Part shown: in pieces, positions 1 to 8,479 of the stretch | Numbering within the stretch: position 1 is the stretch's first letter | Layout of the letters: each line of letters begins with the position of its first letter | Source of the DNA: Nonomuraea wenchangensis | GTDB lineage: Bacteria; Actinomycetota; Actinomycetes; Streptosporangiales; Streptosporangiaceae | Direction: 5' to 3' | Length of the DNA: 64,000 bases | Assembly (NCBI RefSeq): GCF_900111685.1 | Contig: NZ_FOHX01000004.1 | Coordinates: forward strand, 124,001 to 188,000 | Translations under genes and position numbers: made by a program | Notes under the pieces: generated by a model | What the model was told of the DNA's origin: nothing | The model's database searches: none | Seen by the model: only the letters and a program-made list of their open reading frames with translations

Positions 1-1262
1 GCGGCCACCGCGACCGCGGTCCAGTACGACCCGAAGTCCCCGTCGGCCCAGCCCACGAAGGGCAGGTAGACGGTCAGGTAGACCAGCGGCGCGCTCAGCA
101 CGCCCACGGCTACGGGCAGCGGGCGCGCCTGCCCCATGATCAGCAGAATGACGCCGACGATGACGCCCGTGGGGACCATCGCGGCCGTGATGAGCGCGAA
201 CACCCCCGAGATCGTGGCGGCGGACGCGAAGCCCAGGAAGCTCAGGCAGGCCGCCGTCGTCACGATCAGGTAAGCGCGGTGATACCGGCGCAGCCCGGCT
301 CCGGCGGCCCCGAACAGCAGGCAGCCGGCCAGGAAGGCCGCGGTGACCCCTTCGGCGTGGATGTCCGTGGCGCGCTCCGGCTCGCCGGGCCGGCCGAGCC
401 GCCGCCAGGAGCCGGTCTCGTCGCGGAGCAGGATGCCCTCGCTGCCGTTGGCGACGACCACCACGTGCCCGCCGCGCCAGCCCTGCACGGCGAGGCCGCC
501 GGAGCGCGGGAGGCGGTCGCCGAACTGCCGGACGAGGCGGTCGTGGTCGTCGCGGGACGGCGACCACGACAGGCGCCAGGTGTCGCCGCCGTCGTCGGAC
601 TGCTCGACCCCCAGCCGTCCTGAGGCCACGCGGTAGCAGCGGGTGGCCTGGTAGGGCACGCACATGGCCTTCGCCGGCCTCTTGGGCGGGCGGTCGAACG
701 AGTCCTCGAAGATCCAGGTGTCGCCCCTGTCCGCCGAGGTCCACGCCGCCGAGCCGTCGGTGTGGACGATGACGCGCTCGCCGCGCACCTCGACGGAGAC
801 GGCCTCGGACGTGGCCTCGGGGGCGGCGCCGCTGGCCGCGACCGCGAGCAGGGCCAGCGGCGCGGTCAGCAGGACGCGCAGGCGGGGTGAGGAGGGGGCG
901 GTGAGGCTGCGGGCGCGTACCCACCAGGCGAGCGCGAGCGCCGGCAGGGCCAGCAGGTCCGTGGGATCGGCGAGGACGCGCGAAGGCCCCGCCACCAGGG
1001 TCCAGACATGGGAGGCGGCCTCAGCGCCCGTCTCCGTCGTTTTCACGAGCGCGAAGAGCACTCCCGTGGCCAGCGTGGCGGCCAGGTCGGCCCGGCGCAG
1101 GAAGAGGAGGGCCAGCAGCGGGGGCGCCACGAGCAGACCGGCCACGTCGCTGAGCTTGCCCGTCACGAACCCGGGCCAGGCCTGCTTGAGCAGGTGGTCG
1201 TTGACCAGGAGCACGATCACCCCGGCAACGGTCACGGGATGACATAACCACGCGTACCTCAT
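1..1262 (-). CDS. Membrane protein with Asp-box motifs (3' end beyond window)
   Basis: Begins ATG at 1262 on the minus strand and stays open to the left edge, so the C-terminus is missing. The N-terminus (about residues 1-130) is hydrophobic with several membrane segments. A soluble section (about 150-260) contains two Asp-box/BNR-like motifs, SADRGDTW and SDDGGDTW, which usually mark beta-propeller blades exposed outside the cell. More hydrophobic segments follow. No catalytic residues are recognisable. It resembles uncharacterised actinomycete integral membrane proteins; function unknown. The reading frame is clear from codon bias, the family assignment is not. Confidence 0.75.
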   Translation of the reverse strand, partial: MRYAWLCHPVTVAGVIVLLVNDHLLKQAWPGFVTGKLSDVAGLLVAPPLLALLFLRRADLAATLATGVLFALVKTTETGAEAASHVWTLVAGPSRVLADPTDLLALPALALAWWVRARSLTAPSSPRLRVLLTAPLALLAVAASGAAPEATSEAVSVEVRGERVIVHTDGSAAWTSADRGDTWIFEDSFDRPPKRPAKAMCVPYQATRCYRVASGRLGVEQSDDGGDTWRLSWSPSRDDHDRLVRQFGDRLPRSGGLAVQGWRGGHVVVVANGSEGILLRDETGSWRRLGRPGEPERATDIHAEGVTAAFLAGCLLFGAAGAGLRRYHRAYLIVTTAACLSFLGFASAATISGVFALITAAMVPTGVIVGVILLIMGQARPLPVAVGVLSAPLVYLTVYLPFVGWADGDFGSYWTAVAVA

Positions 1263-1333
1263 GTAGAGATCGACGCGCGCTGGAGCCCGCGCGTTCGGCG
1301 GGCGGCCCACCCGTGACCAACCCGACACATGCG

Positions 1334-1369
1334 AAAGCCGAGGTCCGCTGGACGCGAACCTCGGCCTTT
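1334..1369 (-). terminator. Terminator downstream of the cold-shock gene
   Basis: Inverted repeat AAAGCCGAGGT / ACCTCGGCCTTT around a 13-nt loop, just past the stop of the cold-shock gene. It separates that gene from the membrane protein on the same strand. Confidence 0.7.
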
Positions 1370-1386
1370 ACTTGCTAACTAACAGG

Positions 1387-1590
1387 TCAGATGGCGCGGA
1401 CCTGGGAGGCCTGCGGCCCCTTCTGGCCCTGCGTGATCTCGAACTCGACCCGCTGGCCGTCTTCGAGGCTTCGGTAGCCACTGCCGACGATCTCGGAGAA
1501 GTGCACGAACACGTCCGGCGCACCGCCGTCCGGGGCGATGAAGCCGAAGCCCTTCTCAGCGTTGAACCACTTGACGGTTCCCTGAGCCAT
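1387..1590 (-). CDS. Cold-shock protein (CspA family)
   Basis: A 67-residue single OB-fold protein that binds single-stranded RNA and DNA in the cytoplasm and acts as an RNA chaperone. Both RNA-binding motifs are present: RNP1 as KGFGFI (residues 13-18) and RNP2 as VFVHF (27-31). Length and the [18 protein letters not shown] start are typical of actinobacterial paralogues. GGGAG lies 6-10 nt before the ATG. The gene is monocistronic, with a terminator downstream and a hairpin in its leader at 1620-1642. Confidence 0.95.
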   Translation of the reverse strand: MAQGTVKWFNAEKGFGFIAPDGGAPDVFVHFSEIVGSGYRSLEDGQRVEFEITQGQKGPQASQVRAI

Positions 1591-1619
1591 AAAAGCTCTC
1601 CCTCAGGATGTGAATCTAT

Positions 1620-1642
1620 GGGACCCACACCTCGTGGGTCCC
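1620..1642. promoter_or_regulatory. Leader hairpin upstream of the cold-shock gene
   Basis: Perfect inverted repeat GGGACCCAC / GTGGGTCCC around ACCTC, 30-52 nt before the cold-shock start codon. It could be an mRNA leader structure or an operator in the divergent region shared with the HAD gene. Confidence 0.45.
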
Positions 1643-1813
1643 GGTGTGTCGTACAGCAGGCACCCGGGGTGGCTCAGACAATGTCATGCTGGTTTTCACT
1701 ACGGGATCAGCTAATACAACGCCTTGCTATCTAACACCATTCTGGCGCGTCGGTGTTCCCCTCCCTCCGAAGATTTCTGTCATCCCGCATCACCGGGCAA
1801 ACTGGAACCTGTT

Positions 1814-2596
1814 ATGCGCAGCGACCCGACACCCCGCCTTGTGGCCACCGACCTGGACGGAACCGCTCTTCGCCGGGACGGAACCGTGTCTCCCCGGACC
1901 GTCGCGGCCTTCGCCCGCGTCGAGGACTCCGGTGCCATGCTCGTGTTCGTGACCGGCCGGCCGCCCCGGTGGATGGGGGGTGTGGCGAGTGCGGTACGTC
2001 ACCATGGGCTCGCGATCTGTGCGAATGGGGCCCTGATCTACGATCTCCATACCGAGCGGATAGTTGAATCTCACCTCATCGAGGCGGAGGTCCTTGAGGA
2101 AGTCGTCGCTCAGCTAAGAGCGAACGTGTCCGATCTCGTATTTTCGGTCGAGTATGAAGCCGGTTTTGCGCATGAGTCCGATTTCCTGGACCGCCGGGTG
2201 GTCGAGGCGCAGGCCGCCTCCATGACCGCCCGCCCGTGCGCCAAGCTGCTCGCCCTGCACCCGCACATGGACGCCGACGAACTGCACGTCGTGGTGCACG
2301 ACCTGGTCGGCCACCTGGTGACGGCCACCCACTCCAGCCGCCGGGGACTCATCGAGATGAGCGCACAGGGCGTGACCAAGGCCACGGCGCTGGCGGCGTT
2401 CGCCGATGAGCAGGGCATCGAGGCCCACGAGGTGGTGGCGTTCGGGGACATGCCGAACGACCTGCCCATGCTGGGCTGGGCAGGCACGTCGTACGCGGTC
2501 GCGAACGCGCATCCCGACGTGCTGGCGGCGGTCGATCACGTGACCGCGGCCAACGACGAGGACGGCGTCGCGCAGGTGCTGGAAAAGCTGTTCTGA
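1814..2596 (+). CDS. HAD-superfamily hydrolase, Cof type
   Basis: A cytoplasmic phosphatase of the haloacid dehalogenase superfamily, Cof/YbiV-like, 260 residues. Motif I is DLDGT near residue 12, where the first Asp is the nucleophile; motif IV is GDMPNDLPML near residue 210. The large cap between them is typical of type IIB enzymes that hydrolyse sugar phosphates and related small molecules; substrate unknown. An in-frame upstream ATG at 1724 exists, but similarity begins just before the DLDGT motif, so ATG 1814 is preferred. It stands alone, convergent with bpa. Confidence 0.88.
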   Translation: MRSDPTPRLVATDLDGTALRRDGTVSPRTVAAFARVEDSGAMLVFVTGRPPRWMGGVASAVRHHGLAICANGALIYDLHTERIVESHLIEAEVLEEVVAQLRANVSDLVFSVEYEAGFAHESDFLDRRVVEAQAASMTARPCAKLLALHPHMDADELHVVVHDLVGHLVTATHSSRRGLIEMSAQGVTKATALAAFADEQGIEAHEVVAFGDMPNDLPMLGWAGTSYAVANAHPDVLAAVDHVTAANDEDGVAQVLEKLF

Positions 2597-2621
2597 CCCT
2601 CGGACGGGGGAAGCGAACGGC

Positions 2622-3143
2622 CTACAGGTAGGGCCCGGAACCTCCGTGGGGGCGCCCGGACTCGTCCATCGACTGCGGCACGCCGGGCAGCGCCCTGCGC
2701 ATCTGCTCAAGCTGCGCGCGGGCCGCCATCTGCTGCGCGAACAGCGTGGTCTGGATGCCGTGGAACAGCCCTTCGAGCCAGCCGACCAGCTGGGCGTGCG
2801 CGATGCGCAGCTCGGCCTCGCTCGGCGGGGCGCCGGTGTCGTCCGTGAACGGCAGCGACAACCGCTCAAGCTCCTCGACCAGCTCCGGCGCCAGGCCGTC
2901 CTCCAGCTCCTTGATCGAGGAGGCGTGGATGTCCTTCAGCCGCTTGCGGCTGGCCTCGTCGAGAGGAGCGGCGCGCACCTCCTCCAGAAGCTGGCGGATC
3001 ATGCTGCCGATGCGCATCACCTTCGCCGGCTGCTCGACCAGCTGGGTGACCGAACGGTCCTCTTCGCCGCTATCGCCCTGACTCCCCTGGAAGTCGGGGC
3101 CCACCACCACGATGTGAGGGGTGTTGTTGTCCTCAGCATTCAT
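2622..3143 (-). CDS. bpa: Bacterial proteasome activator Bpa
   Basis: An ATP-independent activator that forms a ring on the 20S proteasome and opens its gate for unfolded substrates. The 173-residue protein has the family core (TDLVEQPAKVMRIG-like segment, then EVRAAPLDEASR and FHGIQTTLFAQQMAAR), predicted to form the four-helix bundle. The C-terminal GPYL corresponds to the GQYL tail of mycobacterial Bpa, which docks in proteasome pockets. Start ATG 3143. It lies 5 nt downstream of the quinone oxidoreductase gene on the same strand, so the two are probably co-transcribed. No proteasome core genes are in the window. Confidence 0.95.
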   Translation of the reverse strand: MNAEDNNTPHIVVVGPDFQGSQGDSGEEDRSVTQLVEQPAKVMRIGSMIRQLLEEVRAAPLDEASRKRLKDIHASSIKELEDGLAPELVEELERLSLPFTDDTGAPPSEAELRIAHAQLVGWLEGLFHGIQTTLFAQQMAARAQLEQMRRALPGVPQSMDESGRPHGGSGPYL

Positions 3144-3148
3144 AACAC

Positions 3149-4105
3149 TCACCGTACTAGCAGGATCTTGCCGACGTGCTCCCCGGAATCCAACATACGG
3201 TGCGCCTCGGCAGCAGCGGACATGGGGACTTCCGCGTACACGACCGGGCGCACCGCACCCCCCGCGACCAGCGGCCACACGTTCTCGACCACGCTGCGGA
3301 CGATCACGCCCTTCTCGTCCACAGGCCGGGCGCGGAGCGTGGTGCCGTGCACGGAGGCACGCTTGGCCATGAGGGTCCCGAGGTTGATCTCGGCCTTGCT
3401 GCCGCCCTGGAGCGCGATGATCACCAGCCGGCCGCCGGTGCGCAGGACCTTGAGGTTCCCCGCGAGGTACTTCGCCCCGATGATGTCGAGGATGACGTCG
3501 GCCTGGACCTTCTCGGCGAAGTCCTCCTCGCGGTAGTTGACGACCTCGTCCGCGCCCAGCCTGAGCACCTGCTCGGCCTTCTCCGCGCTGCCGACGGTGG
3601 CGACCACGCGCGAGCCGAGCGCCTTGGCGAGCTGTACGGCGAACGTGCCGATGCCGCTCGCCCCGCCGTGCACCAGCAACGTCTCGCCCCTGCGCAGCCG
3701 GGCCAGCATGAAGACGTTCGACCAGACCGTGCAGGCGACCTCCGGCAGCCCGGCGGCCTCCTTGAGCGGCACGCCCTCGGGCGCCGGCATGACCTGCTGC
3801 CACGGCACCGCTACGCGCTCGGCGTAACCGCCGCCGCCGAGCAGCGCGCACACCTCGTCGCCCGGCTTGAACTGCTCGACGTCCGCGCCGACCTCGGCGA
3901 CCACGCCCGAGACCTCCAGCCCCGGGTACGGCGGCGCGCCCGGCGGCGGGTCGTAGTGGCCGCCCCGCTGCAGGACGTCGGCACGATTGAGCGCGGAGGC
4001 GGTGACGTCGATGAGCACGTCCCCCCGTCCGACCTCGGGGTCGGGCACCTCGCGCCACTCCAGCACCTCCGGCCCGCCGGGCCGGGTGATCTCAATGGCT
4101 CGCAT
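3149..4105 (-). CDS. NAD(P)H:quinone oxidoreductase (zinc-independent MDR)
   Basis: A medium-chain dehydrogenase/reductase of 318 residues, in the QOR/PIG3-like group that reduces quinones or activated double bonds with NADPH. The N-terminal GroES-like domain includes the ALNRADVLQRGGHY segment typical of these enzymes; the Rossmann fold carries HGGASGIGTFAVQLAKALG. The Cys and His ligands of catalytic zinc in alcohol dehydrogenases are absent, as expected. The C-terminus HVGKILLV is also characteristic. ATG 4105 was chosen because homology starts at MRAIEI. It lies immediately upstream of bpa. Confidence 0.92.
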   Translation of the reverse strand: MRAIEITRPGGPEVLEWREVPDPEVGRGDVLIDVTASALNRADVLQRGGHYDPPPGAPPYPGLEVSGVVAEVGADVEQFKPGDEVCALLGGGGYAERVAVPWQQVMPAPEGVPLKEAAGLPEVACTVWSNVFMLARLRRGETLLVHGGASGIGTFAVQLAKALGSRVVATVGSAEKAEQVLRLGADEVVNYREEDFAEKVQADVILDIIGAKYLAGNLKVLRTGGRLVIIALQGGSKAEINLGTLMAKRASVHGTTLRARPVDEKGVIVRSVVENVWPLVAGGAVRPVVYAEVPMSAAAEAHRMLDSGEHVGKILLVR

Positions 4106-4219
4106 GCGATCCACGGTAGCCGGGCAAAGAAGTTGTGGGTTGGTGGGCTGGACCGGTTGCCAGCGCGTTAACCTGCAAGGTATTTGCTGCCCCTTTAGAC
4201 CCACCCGAGGGGGAACACG

Positions 4220-6409
4220 GTGGCAAGACACGATCGAGAGGAATCTCTCGAGGAGCAGCTGGCCTGGCTTGACGCGATCAAGGAGAGCGACGAGACCCCG
4301 GTCAGCGTCGGCGCCCCGGCCGCGGCTGCCGACGAGGCGGTCTCGCCGTACCCCAAGGACCCCTGGTCGCTGGTCCCCGCGCAGCCCGAGACCCCGGCGC
4401 CGACGCTGTTCCGCGCTGCCGCCGACTCCGTGGCCGCCGCCGACGCCGAGCCCGTCGCGGACGCTGACGCCGAGACCGGATGGCTCGGGGACGCGGCCAC
4501 CACGGACATCACCCGGGAGGCCCTGCGGGAGATCAACCGGGACCAGCCGCCCGCTCCCGCCGTGGACGATCCGTTCCACGCGCCGCTCAAGCCGCTGCCG
4601 CGGCCCGACGACACCGACACGTACGGGCTGACGTTCAGGCCGTCCGCCGAGCCCGCCCAGCCGCCCGCGGCGGACAGGCCCGAGGAAGGACGCCAGGAAG
4701 AAGGACCTCAGGACCGGCGTGAGGACGAGACCTGGCCGCCGGCCGAATGGTCGCGGCCGTCGGAGCCGGGCGGATGGCGGCGGGGGGCGTTCGAGGAGCC
4801 CGCGCGGGAGGAGTCGCCTGCGCAGGAGGAGCAGCCGGAGCCCTGGGCCGCCACCCAGCCCAGGAACGAGCCCCCGAAGTGGGGCGAGCCCGACTCAGGG
4901 CCCCAGGTTGAGCCCACCGCCGCGTTCAGCGCCGAGCTCAGCGGCGCCGATCCCAGCGTCGGCGACCGGCCCGCAGGTTCCGTTCCCAAGGATGAGCCCA
5001 CCCCGCAGGTGGACACGCCGGAGGCCGCCGAGCACCGCACGGAGCGGCCCCACGAGCCCGTGACCCACGAGCCCGTGACCCGCGGGCCCGTGACCCACGA
5101 GCCCGTGACCCGCGAGCCCGCGACCCGCGAGCCCGCGACCTACGAGCAGGACCTGCCCCGCTCCGAGTCGCCCCCGCCGGATCCGCTCAGTCCCGGCCCG
5201 CTCAGTCCCGGCTCATTCGGGGCCGAGTCATCCCGCGCGGAGCAGCCCAGCGGCGAGCGCGCCGGCAGCGGACGCGCCACGAGCGGGTCCACCGGGATCG
5301 AGCCCACCGGGACGGAGCCGCCGGGGAGCGGCCCGCTGCAGCGGCAGGACCGCCCCCAGCGGCCTGAGCAGCAGGAGTGGCGCCCGGCCGAACGTGACAT
5401 CCCGCCCGTCGTCCGCCGCCGCCCGGCCCCCGTCCCCGTGTTCACCTCCCCGCCGCGCCCGCCGGTCACCGGCCGCCCGACGGCCGACAGCCTCGACCCC
5501 GAGACCCTGCTCCGAGGCCGCCGCAACGCCCCGTCCAAGGGCTGGCGCCGCCTGGTCTACAAGGCGTCCGGCGGCTGGATCAAGCCGGGCGAGCCGCCGG
5601 AGGTCCGCCGCCGCCGCGAGCTGATGAACCGTGCCCGCACCCCGGTCACCACCGGCCACCACCGGGTGGCCGTGCTGAGCCTGAAGGGCGGCGTGGGCAA
5701 GACCACGACCACCGTCGGCCTCGGCGCCACGCTGGCCCAGGTGCGCGGCGACCGCGTCATCGCCGTCGACGCCAACCCCGACCGCGGCACGCTCTCCGAC
5801 AAGCTGGTGCTGGAGACCTCGGCCACCGTGCGTGACCTGCTCAACGAGCGCGACCAGGTCAAGCGCTACGTCGACATCAGGGCGTTCACCTCGCAGGCGC
5901 CGTCCCGGCTGGAGGTGCTGGCCTCGGACCGCGACCCGTCGGTGTCGGAGGCGTTCAGCGGTGCCGACTACCAGGCCGTCTCGCAGGTGCTGGAGAACTT
6001 CTACTCGATCTGCATCACCGACTGCGGCACCGGCCTGCTCCACTCGGCGATGGGCGGCGTGCTCGGGCTGGCCGACCAGATCGTGCTGGTCAGCTCCCCG
6101 TCGGTGGACGGCGCGCGGGCGGCCTCGGCCACGCTCGACTGGCTGGAGGCCCACCACTACGGCGATCTGGTGAAGAACGCGACGGTGGTGCTGTGCAGTG
6201 TCAGGCCGCGGTCGAAGTCGGCGGTGGACATCCAGAAGCTGGAGGCCCACTTCGCGGCCCGGTGCCGGGCGGTGGTGCAGGTGCCGTACGACCCGCATCT
6301 GGAGGAGGGCGCGGAGATCGACCTGGACCGGCTCCAGGACAGCACGCGGGAGGCTTACCTCAAGCTGGCCGCGCACGTGGGCGATGGTTTCGCGGCCCTG
6401 AGGGAGTGA
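4220..6409 (+). CDS. ParA/MinD-like ATPase with long disordered N-terminus
   Basis: A 729-residue protein. Roughly residues 1-440 are rich in Pro, Glu, Ala and Ser with no fold expected, and include six tandem pentapeptides of the type HEPVT (about residues 278-307). Residues about 480-729 form a P-loop ATPase of the ParA/MinD class with the deviant Walker A KGGVGKTTTTVG. Such ATPases position cellular cargo or, with disordered extensions, resemble EspI-type proteins tied to type VII secretion. No ESX or parB genes are nearby, so the cargo is unknown. GTG 4220 follows GAGGGGGAAC. Confidence 0.85.
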   Translation: MARHDREESLEEQLAWLDAIKESDETPVSVGAPAAAADEAVSPYPKDPWSLVPAQPETPAPTLFRAAADSVAAADAEPVADADAETGWLGDAATTDITREALREINRDQPPAPAVDDPFHAPLKPLPRPDDTDTYGLTFRPSAEPAQPPAADRPEEGRQEEGPQDRREDETWPPAEWSRPSEPGGWRRGAFEEPAREESPAQEEQPEPWAATQPRNEPPKWGEPDSGPQVEPTAAFSAELSGADPSVGDRPAGSVPKDEPTPQVDTPEAAEHRTERPHEPVTHEPVTRGPVTHEPVTREPATREPATYEQDLPRSESPPPDPLSPGPLSPGSFGAESSRAEQPSGERAGSGRATSGSTGIEPTGTEPPGSGPLQRQDRPQRPEQQEWRPAERDIPPVVRRRPAPVPVFTSPPRPPVTGRPTADSLDPETLLRGRRNAPSKGWRRLVYKASGGWIKPGEPPEVRRRRELMNRARTPVTTGHHRVAVLSLKGGVGKTTTTVGLGATLAQVRGDRVIAVDANPDRGTLSDKLVLETSATVRDLLNERDQVKRYVDIRAFTSQAPSRLEVLASDRDPSVSEAFSGADYQAVSQVLENFYSICITDCGTGLLHSAMGGVLGLADQIVLVSSPSVDGARAASATLDWLEAHHYGDLVKNATVVLCSVRPRSKSAVDIQKLEAHFAARCRAVVQVPYDPHLEEGAEIDLDRLQDSTREAYLKLAAHVGDGFAALRE
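5051..5140 (+). repeat. Six tandem 15-bp repeats inside the ParA-like gene
   Basis: Six in-frame copies of a 15-bp unit, consensus CACGAGCCCGTGACC, encoding HEPVT, HEPVT, RGPVT, HEPVT, REPAT, REPAT. The first, second and fourth copies are identical, which points to recent slippage expansion within the disordered region. Confidence 0.9.
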
Positions 6410-6410
6410 G

Positions 6411-6497
6411 CGGAGGGTGTGGGATTCGAACCCACGAGGCCATCGCTGACCTGGCCGCTTTCAAGGCGGCTGCACTCGTCCACTATGCGAACCCTCC
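6411..6497 (-). tRNA. tRNA-Ser(TGA)
   Basis: On the minus strand the acceptor GGAGGGT pairs with ACCCTCC and the discriminator base is G. The anticodon arm is GCCGC-CTTGAAA-GCGGC, anticodon TGA; the long variable arm and GGTTCGAATCC T-arm fit a class II tRNA. It is 87 nt and CCA is not encoded. Confidence 0.96.
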
Positions 6498-6521
6498 TGT
6501 GCGGAAACCACGATAGCGGCT

Positions 6522-6869
6522 GTGGTGAGGCCGGTGTACGTTCAGGAGGTGGCGGATCTCGACGTCGAGGTGGAGCGCGGCGGCCCCCGCGCGCGCGTCC
6601 ACGTGATCGGCGAGCTCGACAAGCTCACCGCGCCGTTGTTGAAGGAGAGCCTGACCGCGCTCTTCGCCGAGGGCAGGGTGGACGTCGTCGTCGACGCCAG
6701 CCTGCTCGACTTCTGCGATTCGAGCGGCCTGTGGGCGCTGGTCGAGCATCAGCGCCGGGTCTCGGCCCATGCCGGCTCGCTGACCCTGGTGGGCGTGCAC
6801 GGGGTCCTGGAGCGGGTGTTAGAGGTGACCGGGCTCAAGGCCGTCTTCGACGGAGTGGTGCTCGCCTAG
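6522..6869 (+). CDS. STAS-domain anti-sigma factor antagonist
   Basis: A 115-residue single STAS domain of the SpoIIAA/RsbV type. Such proteins bind a kinase anti-sigma factor and release the sigma factor; phosphorylation on a conserved serine inactivates them. The site is visible as DFCDSSGLWAL (Ser67/68). GTG 6522 is the furthest start; GTG 6549 is also possible but would sit on the AGGAGG at 6543-6548. The 3' end overlaps the Nudix gene on the other strand by 51 nt. No cognate kinase is adjacent, although an RsbW-like ATPase lies in the 44-49 kb island. Confidence 0.85.
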   Translation: MVRPVYVQEVADLDVEVERGGPRARVHVIGELDKLTAPLLKESLTALFAEGRVDVVVDASLLDFCDSSGLWALVEHQRRVSAHAGSLTLVGVHGVLERVLEVTGLKAVFDGVVLA

Positions 6870-7703
6870 CTGTGACAGCAGCCATTTCGGGCCGACGCAC
6901 TCCGCGCCCAGCTCGCTCACCCGCTGCCGCAGCCCTCGGTCGGCGGTGACGACGAGCATCCGCTCCCAGGGCTTGGCCTGGCGTACGACCTCGACGATCG
7001 TGTCGTCGCCGCTGCCCGTGGCGGGGACGACGTGCACGCCGGGCAGGCCGGGCACGTCCTTGGCCGCCCCTTCGACGATCGCGACCACCCTCGGGAACCA
7101 TTGCGCCAGCACCGGATGCCGCAGCCCGAGCCCGGCGACGTCCTCGAGCAGCCGCGCGGCGGCCCCGGCCCGGTCGCGCCACCAGCCGTGCTCGGCCCGC
7201 GCGCCGACGATGTTGGCGACGTCGAGGACGATCGTCTCCGGCTGGAGCGTCCCCTGGATGGTGCCCCAGGTGGCGGCGAAGCCCGGATGCAGCTCGTGCG
7301 CGGCGATCTCGGGCAGGGCGACCCAGCGCAGCTCGGTGCTCTCCTGGTTGGCGGGGGCGGCGGCCAGCAGCTCGGCCGACTCGGCGATCACCGTCTCGAA
7401 CGCCCACCCGCCGTGGTCGTCGAGGTAGACGCCCCGCACCTGCAGCCCGTCGGCGCCGAGCGCGGCCTCCTCGCGGGCCTCGCGCAGCGCCGAGGTGAGG
7501 GCGTCCTCGTGGCTGTCGCGGGCGCCGCCGGGCAGCCCCCAGGTGCCGCCGTGGTGGCTCCACCAGACCCGTTTCTGCATGAGCACGTACGGGATCCCGG
7601 CCGGGTCGTGGTGCACGAGGAGGAGCCCTGACGCCCCGTGCAGTCCCCAGTGCCGATGGCCCTGGGCGCACTCGATCCAGCCGTCGCCGTCCTTAACCGT
7701 CAT
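6819..7703 (-). CDS. Nudix hydrolase fused to NYN/PIN-like nuclease domain
   Basis: A 294-residue two-domain protein. Residues about 20-145 are a Nudix fold; the Nudix box begins at Gly60 and reads GARDSHE...REAREEA, fitting G-x5-E-x7-REUxEE with Ala in place of the final Gly. Residues about 155-285 have a PIN/NYN-like pattern with acidic residues in IVLDVANIVGAR, GSGDD and VVTADRGLRQRV, as in single-strand RNA nucleases. The pairing suggests RNA or nucleotide processing, for example cap removal followed by cleavage, but that is inference. It converges with and overlaps the STAS gene. Confidence 0.85.
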   Translation of the reverse strand: MTVKDGDGWIECAQGHRHWGLHGASGLLLVHHDPAGIPYVLMQKRVWWSHHGGTWGLPGGARDSHEDALTSALREAREEAALGADGLQVRGVYLDDHGGWAFETVIAESAELLAAAPANQESTELRWVALPEIAAHELHPGFAATWGTIQGTLQPETIVLDVANIVGARAEHGWWRDRAGAAARLLEDVAGLGLRHPVLAQWFPRVVAIVEGAAKDVPGLPGVHVVPATGSGDDTIVEVVRQAKPWERMLVVTADRGLRQRVSELGAECVGPKWLLSQLGEHHSVEDGLEPGHL

Positions 7704-7715
7704 GGCGTGATTGTG

Positions 7716-8450
7716 TCAGCCTCCGCCCTTGGAGAAGTGCTGGAAGTCCTTGGTGCCGGACCAGTAGCCGCCCCACTCCCAGCCGACCTGCGCGAACGCC
7801 TTCACGACCTTGTCGCCGGGATTGATCACACCTTTGCCCTTCATCGGGCGCTTCGTAAACTCTTCGGCATTTTTGTGCGCCGTGCTGCCACTTGCGGTGA
7901 CATATGGGTTTTCGCGGGGGTTGATGTCGATCGCCTTGCCGTAGGCGTGGTTCGACCAGCTGCTGGACCCGGTGGCCCGCCGGCAGTTGAAGGCCGAGGT
8001 GTTGTCGGCCTCGATCGAGGCGTAGTCGTCGGCCTTGAAGGCGTCCACGAGCTTCATCTGCCTGATGGGCCAGCGCCATCCGTACAGCTTGCCGAAGACC
8101 GTCACGATGTCGTCGGTGACGCTCTTGTGGACCACGAGCTCGCCGGTGTGCGGCTTGCCGTCGAACCCCCAGTACGACAGCGTCACCAGCCGCAGATCCC
8201 GGTAGCTGACCGGGCAGCCGGGCCGCCAGGAGTAGGGCAGGCGGTCACGCGCGACGGGCGTCACCTTCGCCGCGAACGCGGGCGGCGCGGTGGCACTCGG
8301 CGTCGCCGTGGGCGAGGCCGTGGGCGACGCCGTGGCCGCCGGTGAACTCGTGGCCGGCGCGGGAGTGGGAGCGGACGACGCGACGGGCTCCGCCGCGCCG
8401 CACGACACGGTCGTGAGGACTACGAACGCCATGGCGGCAGCACGCTTCAT
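7716..8450 (-). CDS. M15-family D-alanyl-D-alanine carboxypeptidase-like lipoprotein
   Basis: A 244-residue exported protein. The signal peptide ends in a lipobox-like TTVSC (Cys17), followed by a Ser/Thr/Ala/Pro-rich tether to about residue 60. The C-terminal domain carries M15/VanY zinc-site features: SNHAYGKAIDI (first His and Asp) and DFQHF near the end (second His). It probably trims or cleaves peptidoglycan peptides at the cell surface. ATG 8450 was chosen because it begins a normal signal peptide. It lies 12 nt upstream of the Nudix gene's end of the same-strand block. Confidence 0.85.
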   Translation of the reverse strand: MKRAAAMAFVVLTTVSCGAAEPVASSAPTPAPATSSPAATASPTASPTATPSATAPPAFAAKVTPVARDRLPYSWRPGCPVSYRDLRLVTLSYWGFDGKPHTGELVVHKSVTDDIVTVFGKLYGWRWPIRQMKLVDAFKADDYASIEADNTSAFNCRRATGSSSWSNHAYGKAIDINPRENPYVTASGSTAHKNAEEFTKRPMKGKGVINPGDKVVKAFAQVGWEWGGYWSGTKDFQHFSKGGG

Positions 8451-8479
8451 CTCGCCACAATATGCGACGTCTTGCCAGG

